Source: JBCFBK01 sp038562555 (GTDB lineage Bacteria > Bacteroidota > Bacteroidia > Bacteroidales > Prolixibacteraceae). From it: DNA of 64,000 nt. The position numbers were made by a program, and so were the translations under genes. Under the pieces are notes generated by a model. That model saw only the letters and a list, made by a program, of their open reading frames with translations. It searched no databases and was not told the DNA's origin. The stretch is taken from positions 8,493-72,492 of the forward strand of contig JBCFBK010000025.1 in assembly GCA_038562555.1 (NCBI GenBank), written 5' to 3'. Positions 23,346 through 32,080 of this stretch are shown in pieces (the first letter of the stretch is position 1; every line of letters begins with the position of its first letter).

Positions 23346-25346
23346 TCAGCTGATCATTTCCAGAAAATCTTCTTCAGAGATTACAGGTATACCCAGCTTT
23401 TCAACTTTCTCCAGTTTTGAAGGGCCAATGTTGTTCCCTCCGAGTAAATAGTTTGTATTTTTTGAAATTGATCCCACATTTTTACCTCCGTGCTTTTCTA
23501 CCAGCGCCTTGAGTTCGTCCCGCGAATGTTTATCGAACGTTCCGGAGATTACGATGCTCATTCCGTTCAGTTTATTACTCCTGGCCATCAGGATCTCCGG
23601 ATCGAGCTCAAACTGCAATCCGGCTTCCTTAAGCCGTCGGATCATCGTCAGGTTAGTCTCATTCTGAAAATATTCGACCACGCTTTGGGCGATCCGTTCA
23701 CCGATTTCATCAATGGCGGTCAGTTCTTCCAGTGATGCTTCCCCGATGCGGGCGATGCTGTTCAATTTCCGGGCCATTTTTTTTGCCACGGTCTCTCCTA
23801 CAAAACGGATACCAAGCGCAAATAGTACCCGTTCAAAAGGGACTTTTTTGGAATCTTCCAGACTTTTAAGAATCCGTTCGGCCGATTTTTCGCCCATTCG
23901 CTCAAGGGGAATGAGTTGTTCTGCCGTGAGGTCGTATAAGTCGGCGCTGTTGGCAATGAGTTTCTGATTGTACAGCAGTTCGACCGTTTCTTCACCCAGT
24001 CCGTCGATATCCATTGCCCTGCGGCTGATAAAGTGGATAATTTTCCCCTTGATCTGTGGCGGGCATCCGGTTTCATTGGGGCAGTAATGAGCTGCTTCGC
24101 CTTCCCTGCGGATCAGTTCGGTTTCACATTCCGGACAAAATTTAATAAACTCAACCTTTTTGGCTTCCTGATGGCGAAGCGAATCATTCACTTCGACAAT
24201 CTTGGGAATGATTTCGCCGCCTTTTTCAACAAAGACCACATCCTGCAAATGCAGGTCGAGTTTGGCAATGATATCGGCATTGTGCAGCGAAGCCCGTTTA
24301 ACTACTGTGCCGGCCAGCAGAACCGGTGTCAGGTTGGCTACCGGCGTTACCGTTCCTGTTCTGCCGACCTGGAAGCTGACCCCTTCGAGCGTGGTGCTGA
24401 CCTGCTCGGCCTTGAACTTATAGGCAATAGCCCAGCGCGGCGACTTGGCTGTGAAGCCGAGGTTATTCTGAAGCCTTCTGGAATTGACCTTGATTACAAT
24501 TCCGTCGGTTGCCACGGGGAGGTTAAAGCGTTCGTTGTCCCAGTAACGGATAAAGGCAATGACTTCGTTGATGTCGGCGCATTTTTTCATATGCTCCGAT
24601 GTTTTAAATCCCCATTTTGCAGCATGGCTGATGTTTTCATAGTGGCCATCCTCGGGCAGGTTCTCGCCCAGCAGATGGTAGAAATAAGCGTCGAGCCTTC
24701 TTTTGGCTACCTCGGCCGAATTCTGCAGTTTGAGGGTTCCCGAAGCTGCGTTCCGGGGGTTGGCAAATGGCAGTTCTCCATTCTCTTCCCGCTTTTTATT
24801 TAGTTCCGTGAACACCTCGAAGGGAAGGAGTACCTCGCCCCGGATCTCGAACTTTTCCGGGTAATCGGTGCCTTTCAGACGGAGCGGAATGCTGCGGATG
24901 GTCCGGATGTTGAGGGTCACATCATCGCCCTTGTCGCCATCGCCACGGGTAACGGCACGCAGAAGACTGCCGTTTTCGTACGTTAAACTAATGGATGTCC
25001 CATCATATTTCAGTTCGCAGGCAAATTCGTATGCGGTATTGATCTGCCGTTTGATGCGGTTATCGAATTCGATTAATTCCTGTTCCGAATAGCTGTTCGA
25101 TAAGGAGAGCATCGGATACAGATGTTTCACCTGAATAAATTCCTGATTGATGTCGCTTCCTACCCGTTGGGTGGGTGAATTGGGATCAAAAAAAGCGGGA
25201 TTTTCCCGTTCCAGCTTTTCCAGTTCCTTCAGTTTCATGTCGAACTCATAGTCGCTGATCGTGGGATTCGACAACACATAATATTGATAATTATATTCTT
25301 CCAGTTCTTTCCGGAGGGACTCAATCTGTTGCTTTACTGCTTCCAT
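23346..25346 (-). CDS. ligA: NAD+-dependent DNA ligase
   Basis: A 666-residue LigA of standard length. The adenylation domain has the nucleophile Lys113 in ELKYDGTS; the OB fold lies at about 315-400; the zinc finger has four cysteines (CPEC and CPNETGC) near 408-432; helix-hairpin-helix repeats lie at about 435-585; and a C-terminal BRCT domain at about 590-665 contains SGTFDKHSRDE. It seals nicks in replication and repair using NAD+. It is transcribed alone, upstream of the dapA operon in the same direction. Confidence 0.97.
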   Translation of the reverse strand: MEAVKQQIESLRKELEEYNYQYYVLSNPTISDYEFDMKLKELEKLERENPAFFDPNSPTQRVGSDINQEFIQVKHLYPMLSLSNSYSEQELIEFDNRIKRQINTAYEFACELKYDGTSISLTYENGSLLRAVTRGDGDKGDDVTLNIRTIRSIPLRLKGTDYPEKFEIRGEVLLPFEVFTELNKKREENGELPFANPRNAASGTLKLQNSAEVAKRRLDAYFYHLLGENLPEDGHYENISHAAKWGFKTSEHMKKCADINEVIAFIRYWDNERFNLPVATDGIVIKVNSRRLQNNLGFTAKSPRWAIAYKFKAEQVSTTLEGVSFQVGRTGTVTPVANLTPVLLAGTVVKRASLHNADIIAKLDLHLQDVVFVEKGGEIIPKIVEVNDSLRHQEAKKVEFIKFCPECETELIRREGEAAHYCPNETGCPPQIKGKIIHFISRRAMDIDGLGEETVELLYNQKLIANSADLYDLTAEQLIPLERMGEKSAERILKSLEDSKKVPFERVLFALGIRFVGETVAKKMARKLNSIARIGEASLEELTAIDEIGERIAQSVVEYFQNETNLTMIRRLKEAGLQFELDPEILMARSNKLNGMSIVISGTFDKHSRDELKALVEKHGGKNVGSISKNTNYLLGGNNIGPSKLEKVEKLGIPVISEEDFLEMIS

Positions 25347-25552
25347 ATCACTGCTGAAAATTTATACTAAAATACGAATTCGCATCAAAAACGAATCGGT
25401 TTGTCCTTATTTCCGTGAAAGTACGGTAATCTTTCCTAGTCTGTTAAAGATTCCTGCTTTTGCCTGAATGAAGGAGACGCAAATGATAAATTTAGTTTCT
25501 TTGTAACAAGACAACCGGTAAGTCGTTCATCATTGATTTAATTAAGACCATT

Positions 25553-25930
25553 ATGCGAAGAATCATTTCTACCCCAAAAGCCCCCGCAGCCATAGGGCCT
25601 TACAGTCAGGCTGTCGAAGTAAACGGAACCCTGTATGTTTCCGGACAGGTCCCGATTGATCCGGAAACCGGCAAAATTATTGACGGAGATATCCGGGAAC
25701 AGACCGCACAGGTTATGAAGAACATAGGAGCCATTCTGGAGGCGGCCGGTTATAGCTACCGCGATGTGGTCAAATCGACCTGCCTGCTGAGCGACATGAG
25801 CAATTTTAAAGCGATGAACGAGGTTTACGGTGTCTGCTATCCGGCAAATCCGCCTGCCCGGGCCGCATTTGCCGTGAAAGACTTACCACTTGGCGCACTG
25901 ATCGAAATAGAAACGGTGGCTGTAAAATAG
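25553..25930 (+). CDS. ridA: RidA family enamine/imine deaminase
   Basis: A 125-residue YjgF/YER057c/UK114 protein. It has the family start STPKAPAAIGPYSQAV, the central GQVPIDPETGKI and the end PARAAFAVKDLPLGALIEIE, in which the arginine that binds the substrate carboxylate is present. RidA hydrolyses reactive enamines released by PLP enzymes such as threonine dehydratase. A seven-codon ORF (MINLVSL, 25483-25506) with a good Shine-Dalgarno sequence precedes it, but it is probably chance. Confidence 0.94.
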   Translation: MRRIISTPKAPAAIGPYSQAVEVNGTLYVSGQVPIDPETGKIIDGDIREQTAQVMKNIGAILEAAGYSYRDVVKSTCLLSDMSNFKAMNEVYGVCYPANPPARAAFAVKDLPLGALIEIETVAVK

Positions 25931-26031
25931 CTGGCTTCCGCTGGAAGCGGGCACCTGCCAACGAGTGTAAAGAAATTCTTACCAGTCGCAAAGGGAGGTG
26001 GATCACCGGCGGCAACCGGCGATATTCTGCC

Positions 26032-26040
26032 TATATTTGC
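26032..26040 (+). promoter_or_regulatory. Promoter -7 element of the fumarase gene
   Basis: TATATTTGC matches TAnnTTTGC exactly, 40 bases before the fumarase ATG at 26081. Confidence 0.6.
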
Positions 26041-26080
26041 AGTTGTGTAAAAATCAAAAACGCCAAAAACAAAAACCTTT

Positions 26081-27685
26081 ATGGCTTCATTTACTTATCA
26101 AAACCCTTTTCCGCTGGAAAAAGATACAACCCCATACCGGTTGCTGACTACTGAACATGTTTCAACGATCGAAACCGACGGTCGTAAAATACTGAAAGTT
26201 GCTCCCGAAGCACTCGAATTGCTCGCAAAAGAGGCAATTGCCGATGTTTCTTTTTATCTGCGTCCGGCGCATCTGGAAAAACTCCGAAGCATTCTGGACG
26301 ATCCCGAGGCAACCGACAACGACCGTTTCGTTGCGCATACCATGCTGGTGAACCAGGTGGTATCGGCCGAAGGGGAATTACCTACCTGCCAGGATACCGG
26401 CACGGCGATCGTGATCGGAAAAAAAGGGGAGAATGTCTGGACCGGTGCCAACGATGCCCTTCATCTTTCGAAAGGGATCTATGATACCTATAAGGACCGG
26501 AACCTGCGCTATTCGCAGGTAGTTCCGCTCACGATGCTCGAAGAGAAGAATACCGGAACAAACCTGCCGGCCCAGATCGATATTTATGCTGCGGAAGGAA
26601 ATAAATACGAATTTTTATTCATTACCAAAGGCGGCGGATCGGGTAATAAAACGTACCTGTATCAGCAGACAAAAGCATTGCTGACCGAAGAAGCGCTGAC
26701 CAAATTTGTGAAGGAAAAGATTAAAGACCTGGGAACGTCGGCATGTCCGCCTTATCACCTGGCCCTGGTAATCGGCGGCACGTCGGCCGAAGGAACCCTG
26801 GCTGCGGTAAAAAAGGCATCGGCAGGTTACTACGATCATCTGCCCACGCACGGTAACGAAGGTGGTCAGGCTTTCCGCGACCTGGAATGGGAGGAAAAAG
26901 TATTGAAAATATGCCGGGAGAGCGGCATCGGTGCACAATTTGGCGGCAAATACTTCGTCCATGATGTACGGGTGATCCGTTTACCGCGGCACGCTGCTTC
27001 CTGTCCCGTGGGACTGGGAGTGAGCTGCAGCGCGGACCGGAACATTAAGGCAAAAATCACGGAGCAGGGAATTTTTATTGAAGAGCTTGAAAAGAATCCG
27101 GCTCGTTTTCTGCCGGCCCGTGCGCCTGAACTGGCCCCGGCGGTCAATATTGATCTGGATCAGCCGATGGAACTGGTGCTGGCCGAGTTGGTCAAACATC
27201 CGGTAAAAACCCGTCTTAATTTGAACGGTACCCTGATTGTTGCGCGCGATATCGCTCATGCCCGCATCAAACAAATGATTGACGAGGGCAAGCCGATGCC
27301 GGAGTACTTCAAAAAACACCCGGTCTATTATGCCGGCCCGGCCAAAACGCCGAAGGGTATGCCGTCGGGAAGTTTCGGCCCGACCACGGCCGGAAGAATG
27401 GATTCTTATGTCGATCTGTTCCAGAGCCTGGGGGGATCGATGATCATGGTAGCCAAAGGGAACCGCTCGCAACAGGTAACCGATGCCTGCAAAAAGCACG
27501 GCGGCTTTTACCTGGGATCGATCGGCGGACCGGCTGCCATTCTGGCCAAGGAAAGCATCAAATCGGTCGAGGTGGTCGATTTTGAAGAATTGGGTATGGA
27601 AGCCGTACGTAAGATCCGCGTGGAGAACTTTCCGGCCTTCATTATTGTGGATAATAAAGGCAACGATTTTTTTCAGTTGATATAA
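26081..27685 (+). CDS. fumB: Class I (iron-sulphur) fumarate hydratase
   Basis: A 534-residue oxygen-sensitive fumarase of the FumA/FumB type; which of the two cannot be decided. The N-terminal domain (about 45-320) carries the cluster cysteines, including LPTCQDTGT and SCPVGLGVSCSADRN, and KGGGSGNKTYLYQ; the C-terminal domain (about 345-530) carries GPTTAGRMDSYVD. It interconverts fumarate and malate, in fermenting Bacteroidota usually in the reductive branch that leads to succinate. It is monocistronic, with its own promoter and an inverted-repeat terminator downstream. Confidence 0.93.
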   Translation: MASFTYQNPFPLEKDTTPYRLLTTEHVSTIETDGRKILKVAPEALELLAKEAIADVSFYLRPAHLEKLRSILDDPEATDNDRFVAHTMLVNQVVSAEGELPTCQDTGTAIVIGKKGENVWTGANDALHLSKGIYDTYKDRNLRYSQVVPLTMLEEKNTGTNLPAQIDIYAAEGNKYEFLFITKGGGSGNKTYLYQQTKALLTEEALTKFVKEKIKDLGTSACPPYHLALVIGGTSAEGTLAAVKKASAGYYDHLPTHGNEGGQAFRDLEWEEKVLKICRESGIGAQFGGKYFVHDVRVIRLPRHAASCPVGLGVSCSADRNIKAKITEQGIFIEELEKNPARFLPARAPELAPAVNIDLDQPMELVLAELVKHPVKTRLNLNGTLIVARDIAHARIKQMIDEGKPMPEYFKKHPVYYAGPAKTPKGMPSGSFGPTTAGRMDSYVDLFQSLGGSMIMVAKGNRSQQVTDACKKHGGFYLGSIGGPAAILAKESIKSVEVVDFEELGMEAVRKIRVENFPAFIIVDNKGNDFFQLI

Positions 27686-27691
27686 GGAGAG

Positions 27692-27806
27692 AGGAAGTCG
27701 TAAGTAGTAAGTCGTAAGTACAAGATCAGACACAGGTATCAAGTCAGAAGGGATGTAAGTCGTGAGTATTTTTTTTCTTACGACTTACGACTAATTACTT
27801 ACGACT
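27692..27806. repeat. GTCGTAAG word repeat forming an inverted repeat (copy C)
   Basis: GTCGTAAGTAGTAAGTCGTAAG (27697-27718) faces CTTACGACTTACGAC (27777-27791) and a further ACTTACGAC (27797-27805). It lies between the convergent fumarase and ornithine carbamoyltransferase genes, with T-rich runs on the inner side, so it may be a bidirectional terminator. Confidence 0.75.
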
Positions 27807-27809
27807 ATA

Positions 27810-28814
27810 CTATGACTCTCCTAAAGTTGCGACCATCACTGCTTTGATGGTGTGCAGCCGGTTTTCGGCTTCATCGAATACGATGGAGGCCGGGCTTTCA
27901 AATACATCTTCGGTCACTTCCATGCCATTTAATCCGAATTTTTCATAGATCTCCCGGCCCATCTGCGTTTCGAGGTTATGGTACGCCGGGAGGCAGTGCA
28001 TTAGTTTCGTATCAGGATTGCCCGTCATTTGCATCAGTCCGGCATTAATCCGGTAGGGAAGGAGCAGTTCAATCCGTTCGGCCCACAGATTTGCCGGTTC
28101 TCCCATCGATACCCAAACATCGGTATAAAGGAAATCGCAATCTTTTACGGCTTCCTGAGCCCGGTCGGTGATCGTGATTTTAGCCCCTGTTGTTTTGGCA
28201 ATTTCCCGGCATGTGTGTACGAGTTTTTCGTCCGGCTGGCAACGGACCGGGGCAGCCGCCCTGAAGTCCATGCCCATTTTTGCAGCTCCGACCATCAGTG
28301 AATTGCCTACGTTATTGCGGGCATCGCCCAGGAAACAAAATTTCACCCGTTCCAGCGGTTTATCGGTGTGTTCCTGCATGGTTAAGAAATCAGCCAGTAC
28401 CTGGGTGGGGTGAAATTCAGTGGTAAGTCCATTCCAGACCGGAATCCCGGCATAACGGGCCAGTTCTTCAACCACATCCTGGCCATAGCCGCGATATTCA
28501 ATGGCATCGTACATGCGCCCGAGCACCCGGGCAGTATCCTTCATCGATTCCTTCACGCCGATCTGAGAACCGATGGGGCCAAGGTAGGTAACATGCGCCC
28601 GCTGGTCATAGGCTGCCACTTCAAAGGCGCATCGGGTGCGGGTCGAGGTTTTTTCAAAGATCAGCGCGATATTCTTTCCTTTAAGCTGACGCTGTTCCAG
28701 TCCTTTGGCTTTTGCTTTTTTCAATGCCGATGCCAACTGGAGCAATCCCCCGATTTCTTCGGAAGAAAAATCAAGCAGCTTTAAAAAATGTCTGTTTTTT
28801 AACTGAAGTGCCAT
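27810..28814 (-). CDS. Ornithine carbamoyltransferase
   Basis: A 334-residue enzyme with the carbamoyl-phosphate motif STRTR (EKTSTRTRCAFEV), FHPTQ, the central GDARNNVGNS and the ornithine-binding HCLPAYHN. It matches true ornithine transcarbamylases, not the N-acetyl or N-succinyl-ornithine forms used for arginine synthesis in several Bacteroidota. It lies 5 bases downstream of carbamate kinase, so the pair looks catabolic (citrulline to ornithine plus carbamoyl phosphate, then ATP), as in the arginine deiminase pathway (arcB). An arginine deiminase gene is not present in the window, so an anabolic role (argF) is also possible. Confidence 0.9.
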   Translation of the reverse strand: MALQLKNRHFLKLLDFSSEEIGGLLQLASALKKAKAKGLEQRQLKGKNIALIFEKTSTRTRCAFEVAAYDQRAHVTYLGPIGSQIGVKESMKDTARVLGRMYDAIEYRGYGQDVVEELARYAGIPVWNGLTTEFHPTQVLADFLTMQEHTDKPLERVKFCFLGDARNNVGNSLMVGAAKMGMDFRAAAPVRCQPDEKLVHTCREIAKTTGAKITITDRAQEAVKDCDFLYTDVWVSMGEPANLWAERIELLLPYRINAGLMQMTGNPDTKLMHCLPAYHNLETQMGREIYEKFGLNGMEVTEDVFESPASIVFDEAENRLHTIKAVMVATLGES

Positions 28815-28819
28815 AGCCG

Positions 28820-29782
28820 TTAAGTTTTCGATTCATAAAAGCGGGTAATCTTCGACCCGTACGATTTGTCTGCCAGTTTCCGGGCTTCGGTGATTACGCT
28901 CTTTTCGCCCCCGCCTTCGAGAAAACGAAGGCAGGCTCTGATTTTAGGCGCCATGCTTCCTTCACCAAAGGTACCTTTTTCAAGATACATCCTGGTATCG
29001 GTATAATCCAGAAATTCGAGCTTTTCCTGGCTGGGAAGTCCGAAATCCTTGTAGATATAGGATACGTCGGTCAGGATGTAAAATTCATTGGCGCCTATCT
29101 CGGCGGCAAGCAGCGAAGAGGTCATGTCTTTGTCGATTACGGCATCGAGGGTGCGGAGGTCGCCGTTGGTATCAAAATAAACCGGGATCCCGCCGCCGCC
29201 GGCAGTAATGACGATATTTCCTTCACGCGCAAGTCCTTCGATCATTCGTTTGTTGAGGATGTCGATTGGTTCGGGCGAAGGAACAACCCGCTGCCAGCCG
29301 CCGTCATTTTTCGACGAGGGTTTAAAGAGCCAGTTCTTAGCTGCCTGAAGTTCATCCGCCTGCTGCCTGTTGTATATTTTGCCGATCCGTTTGGAAGGGG
29401 TTTCAAAGGCGGGGTCGAGCGGATCAACGGTAACCATGCTGATGATGGAAATGATTTGTTTGCTGATTCCGTGCTTCCGGAGCACGTTATGCATCATCCG
29501 TTCAATCATATAGCCAATGCCTCCCTGGGTGTCGGCCACACAAATATCGAGTGGCATCGGGGCTATTCCGTATAGCTGCTGTCCGGCATCATTGCGGGCG
29601 AGGATATTGCCCACCTGCGGACCGTTTCCGTGCGTGATGACCAGATTATAGCCGTCCCTGATCAGGAAAATCAGGTTTTCAAGGATTTCAGTGGCATTTG
29701 CTTCCTGCTGCTCTATTGTTCCGGTCTCGTTGCCGCGCAACAAGGCATTTCCCCCCAAAGCGACCACGGCTAACTTCTTCAT
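28820..29782 (-). CDS. arcC: Carbamate kinase
   Basis: A 320-residue amino-acid-kinase-fold protein. It starts VVALGGNALL and contains ITHGNGPQVGN, VITAGGGGIPV and VIDKDMTSSLLA, all diagnostic for ArcC. It transfers the phosphate of carbamoyl phosphate to ADP, making ATP and releasing ammonia and CO2. It is the first gene of a two-gene operon with ornithine carbamoyltransferase. Length standard. Confidence 0.94.
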   Translation of the reverse strand: MKKLAVVALGGNALLRGNETGTIEQQEANATEILENLIFLIRDGYNLVITHGNGPQVGNILARNDAGQQLYGIAPMPLDICVADTQGGIGYMIERMMHNVLRKHGISKQIISIISMVTVDPLDPAFETPSKRIGKIYNRQQADELQAAKNWLFKPSSKNDGGWQRVVPSPEPIDILNKRMIEGLAREGNIVITAGGGGIPVYFDTNGDLRTLDAVIDKDMTSSLLAAEIGANEFYILTDVSYIYKDFGLPSQEKLEFLDYTDTRMYLEKGTFGEGSMAPKIRACLRFLEGGGEKSVITEARKLADKSYGSKITRFYESKT

Positions 29783-30077
29783 AGCTGAGCAAATTGGATG
29801 AACACAAACTTAATGAATACGGCCTGATCAAAATGTGATATTCGCTTGGTTTCTGACACCAAAAGCAATGCTCTTAAGCAGAATTCAAGAATCAAGACTG
29901 GTCTGTTGTATTTTCTTACGGCCTGTGGTTCTGCAGCCGGGGTACCCAATTGGACTCATAAGGATGGTCCGCAGGAAAAAGAAAAGTCTGTTTGACGACC
30001 GAAGGGAGGAGTTACTTTTCTTTTAATCCTTGAATCCTTAATGGGTCGGCGAGGAACCTAAGCCTTGAACTTTTCTG
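29783..30077. other. Gene-free stretch upstream of arcC
   Basis: About 350 bases separate the arcC start from the ABC-F gene end. No convincing gene is seen; a 63-codon ORF at 29835-30026 on the + strand has no protein-like features. The right end holds the two hairpins listed next. Confidence 0.5.
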
Positions 30078-30130
30078 GTGACTCTTTTGCTTCAAGGCAA
30101 AAGAGTCACTGGGGTTTGGGGCAAAGCCCC
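30078..30130. terminator. Twin hairpins downstream of the ABC-F gene
   Basis: GTGACTCTTTTGC/GCAAAAGAGTCAC (30078-30090 with 30097-30109) is a perfect 13-bp stem with a 6-base loop. GGGGC/GCCCC (30118-30122 with 30126-30130) forms a second small stem. Both lie just after the ABC-F stop on the minus strand. Without a long U run they may act by blocking RNA decay as well as by termination. Confidence 0.6.
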
Positions 30131-30131
30131 A

Positions 30132-32000
30132 TTAACTTTCTTTTTCGCTCAACTCGAGCCACCGCATTTCCTTTTCCTCAAGTGTTGCCGACAGGGTGGT
30201 GAAACGCTGGCTTTTCCGGTTCAGTTCATCGTGAGGGAGCATACCCGAATTAAGCGCATCCATCAGGTCCTTTTTTTCTTCTTCCAGCTTTTTAATCTCC
30301 GATTCCAGTTCTTCCAGTTCCTTCTTTTCCTTAAAGCTTAGTTTGGTAGTGGCTTGCTTTACTTTGGCAGGCTGGGTCTTTGCTTTTGATCCGACAGACT
30401 CCTGCTTTTCCTGTTTTTCTTTTTCAAGCTGGCTTTCCCGGTAGATGGAATAATTCCCCGGAAAATCCTTGATCTTTCCGTTTCCCTCGAAAATAAAGAG
30501 GTGATCAACGATTTCGTCCATGAAAAAACGGTCGTGAGAAACAATGATCACGCAGCCCTGAAAGCCGGCGAGGTAATCTTCCAGCACCCCCAGGGTCATA
30601 ATGTCGAGATCATTGGTTGGCTCGTCCAGGATCAGGAAGTTCGGGTTCTGCATCAGGATCGTACACAAATAGAGCCTTCGTCGCTCGCCTCCGCTCAGCT
30701 TTTCAATCAGGTTGTACTGGGTTTCCGGCGGAAACAGGAAGCGCGTGAGCAACTGACTGGCGGTCATTTTGGTTCCGTCTTCGAACTGGATCACTTCAGC
30801 GATATTTTTAACGACATCGATGACTTTATCGTCAGCTTTGAACGTTATGCCTTCCTGGCGGTAGTAGCCAATGTTAATCGTCTGGCCGGTTTCAGTCCTG
30901 CCTTTGTCGGGCGCAATCGCGCCGGTAAGTACATTCAGAAAGGTTGATTTTCCGGTCCCGTTTTTTCCGATAATTCCCACTTTTTCGAAACGCGAAAACT
31001 TATAGGAAAAATCGTCGATCAGCACCAGCTCACCATAAGCTTTCGAAACATGATGAGCCTCGATGATCTTGCTTCCCAGCCGGGCTGAGGAAATAGTCAG
31101 GTCCACATTCTCGTCCTTGCGGCGGTAAGAGGCCTTTTCTTTGAGGTCATAGTACTGATCGATCCGGTATTTTGCTTTATGGCTCCTGGCCTGCGGCATT
31201 CTTCTCATCCATTCCTGCTCGGTACGCAGGAGGTTTTTAGCTTTTTCGGTCGAAGCCTGCAGTTGTTCGATGCGTTCCCGGCGCTTCTCCAGATAATAAC
31301 TATAATTTCCCTGGTACGAAAAAACCTGGTCTTCGTCAATTTCCATAATTTCGTTGCAAACCCGGTCCAGGAAATACCGGTCGTGGGTCACCATAAAAAG
31401 TGTGCAGTTCGATTTCTCCAGGTAATTTTCAAGCCATTCGATCATTTCCAGGTCAAGGTGGTTGGTGGGCTCATCCAGCAGCAGCAGATCAGGCTCGTTT
31501 GCCAGTACATTGGCCAGTGCCAGCCGCTTTTGCTGGCCTCCTGAAAGTTCTCCCACACGTTGGTCGTACTGGTCGATTTTGAGCTGGGTCAGGATTTGTT
31601 TGATCCGTACTTCAAAATCCCAGGCATGCAGTTCCTCCATCTTGTTGGTCAGTCGCGAAACAGCCGTCTGATCGTTGTGCTTTACGGCGGCTTCAAACTC
31701 GCGGATGACCTGCAGTACCGGATTATCCGACTTTAACGCCTGCTCCAGAACCGTCATCTCCTGATCAAGCACCGGGTTTTGTTTCAGATAAGCCACTTTC
31801 ACATCATTGGTTAAGGTGACTTTTCCGCCGTCGGGCGACTCGTTCCCGGCCAGAATTTCCATTAAGGTAGACTTTCCCGCACCATTTTTTGCAATCAGGG
31901 CAACCTTCTGATCCTTGAAAATGGTAAAGGAAATATTCTGAAAGAGCATGTACTCGGCATACCTTTTTGAAAGCTGTTCTGCCTGAAGATAGGGAACCAT
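30132..32000 (-). CDS. ABC-F family ATPase (Uup-like)
   Basis: A 622-residue soluble protein with two ABC domains and no membrane part. Walker A motifs: AKNGAGKST near residue 37 and GKNGTGKST near 350; signatures LSGGQQKR and LSGGERRR. An inter-domain linker rich in Arg, Glu and Lys is followed, after the second domain, by a C-terminal coiled coil of about 80 residues, as in Uup. ABC-F proteins act on the ribosome or, for Uup, affect DNA and ribosome quality; none shows the arm pattern that would prove antibiotic resistance. It is divergent from nth, with a promoter at 32016-32024. Confidence 0.9.
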   Translation of the reverse strand: MVPYLQAEQLSKRYAEYMLFQNISFTIFKDQKVALIAKNGAGKSTLMEILAGNESPDGGKVTLTNDVKVAYLKQNPVLDQEMTVLEQALKSDNPVLQVIREFEAAVKHNDQTAVSRLTNKMEELHAWDFEVRIKQILTQLKIDQYDQRVGELSGGQQKRLALANVLANEPDLLLLDEPTNHLDLEMIEWLENYLEKSNCTLFMVTHDRYFLDRVCNEIMEIDEDQVFSYQGNYSYYLEKRRERIEQLQASTEKAKNLLRTEQEWMRRMPQARSHKAKYRIDQYYDLKEKASYRRKDENVDLTISSARLGSKIIEAHHVSKAYGELVLIDDFSYKFSRFEKVGIIGKNGTGKSTFLNVLTGAIAPDKGRTETGQTINIGYYRQEGITFKADDKVIDVVKNIAEVIQFEDGTKMTASQLLTRFLFPPETQYNLIEKLSGGERRRLYLCTILMQNPNFLILDEPTNDLDIMTLGVLEDYLAGFQGCVIIVSHDRFFMDEIVDHLFIFEGNGKIKDFPGNYSIYRESQLEKEKQEKQESVGSKAKTQPAKVKQATTKLSFKEKKELEELESEIKKLEEEKKDLMDALNSGMLPHDELNRKSQRFTTLSATLEEKEMRWLELSEKES

Positions 32001-32015
32001 ATTGAATTGTTTTGC

Positions 32016-32024
32016 GCAAAAATA
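32016..32024 (-). promoter_or_regulatory. Promoter -7 element of the ABC-F gene
   Basis: TATTTTTGC on the minus strand, an exact TAnnTTTGC match, 15 bases before the ABC-F ATG. Confidence 0.55.
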
Positions 32025-32031
32025 GGAATAA

Positions 32032-32062
32032 TTTGTTTAGCGGGAAGGATCCGTTATTTTTG
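32032..32062 (+). promoter_or_regulatory. Promoter of nth
   Basis: TTTG at 32032-32035, 19 bases, then TATTTTTG at 32055-32062: an ideal Bacteroidota sigma promoter just before the nth ATG at 32081. Confidence 0.65.
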
Positions 32063-32080
32063 TAAAGAGAAAGTTTAAAC

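Noticed and set aside
24033..24803. 256-codon open frame on the + strand opposite ligA
   Set aside because: Fully antisense to a conserved gene; Cys/Phe-rich with no domain; a shadow of ligA codon use.
25483..25506. Seven-codon ORF MINLVSL with a Shine-Dalgarno-like AAGGAG before ridA
   Set aside because: Bacteroidota rely little on Shine-Dalgarno sequences, and no hairpin pair accompanies it; likely chance.
29835..30026. 63-codon ORF between arcC and the ABC-F gene
   Set aside because: Composition is not protein-like, no start signals, and the region looks like a terminator and promoter spacer.
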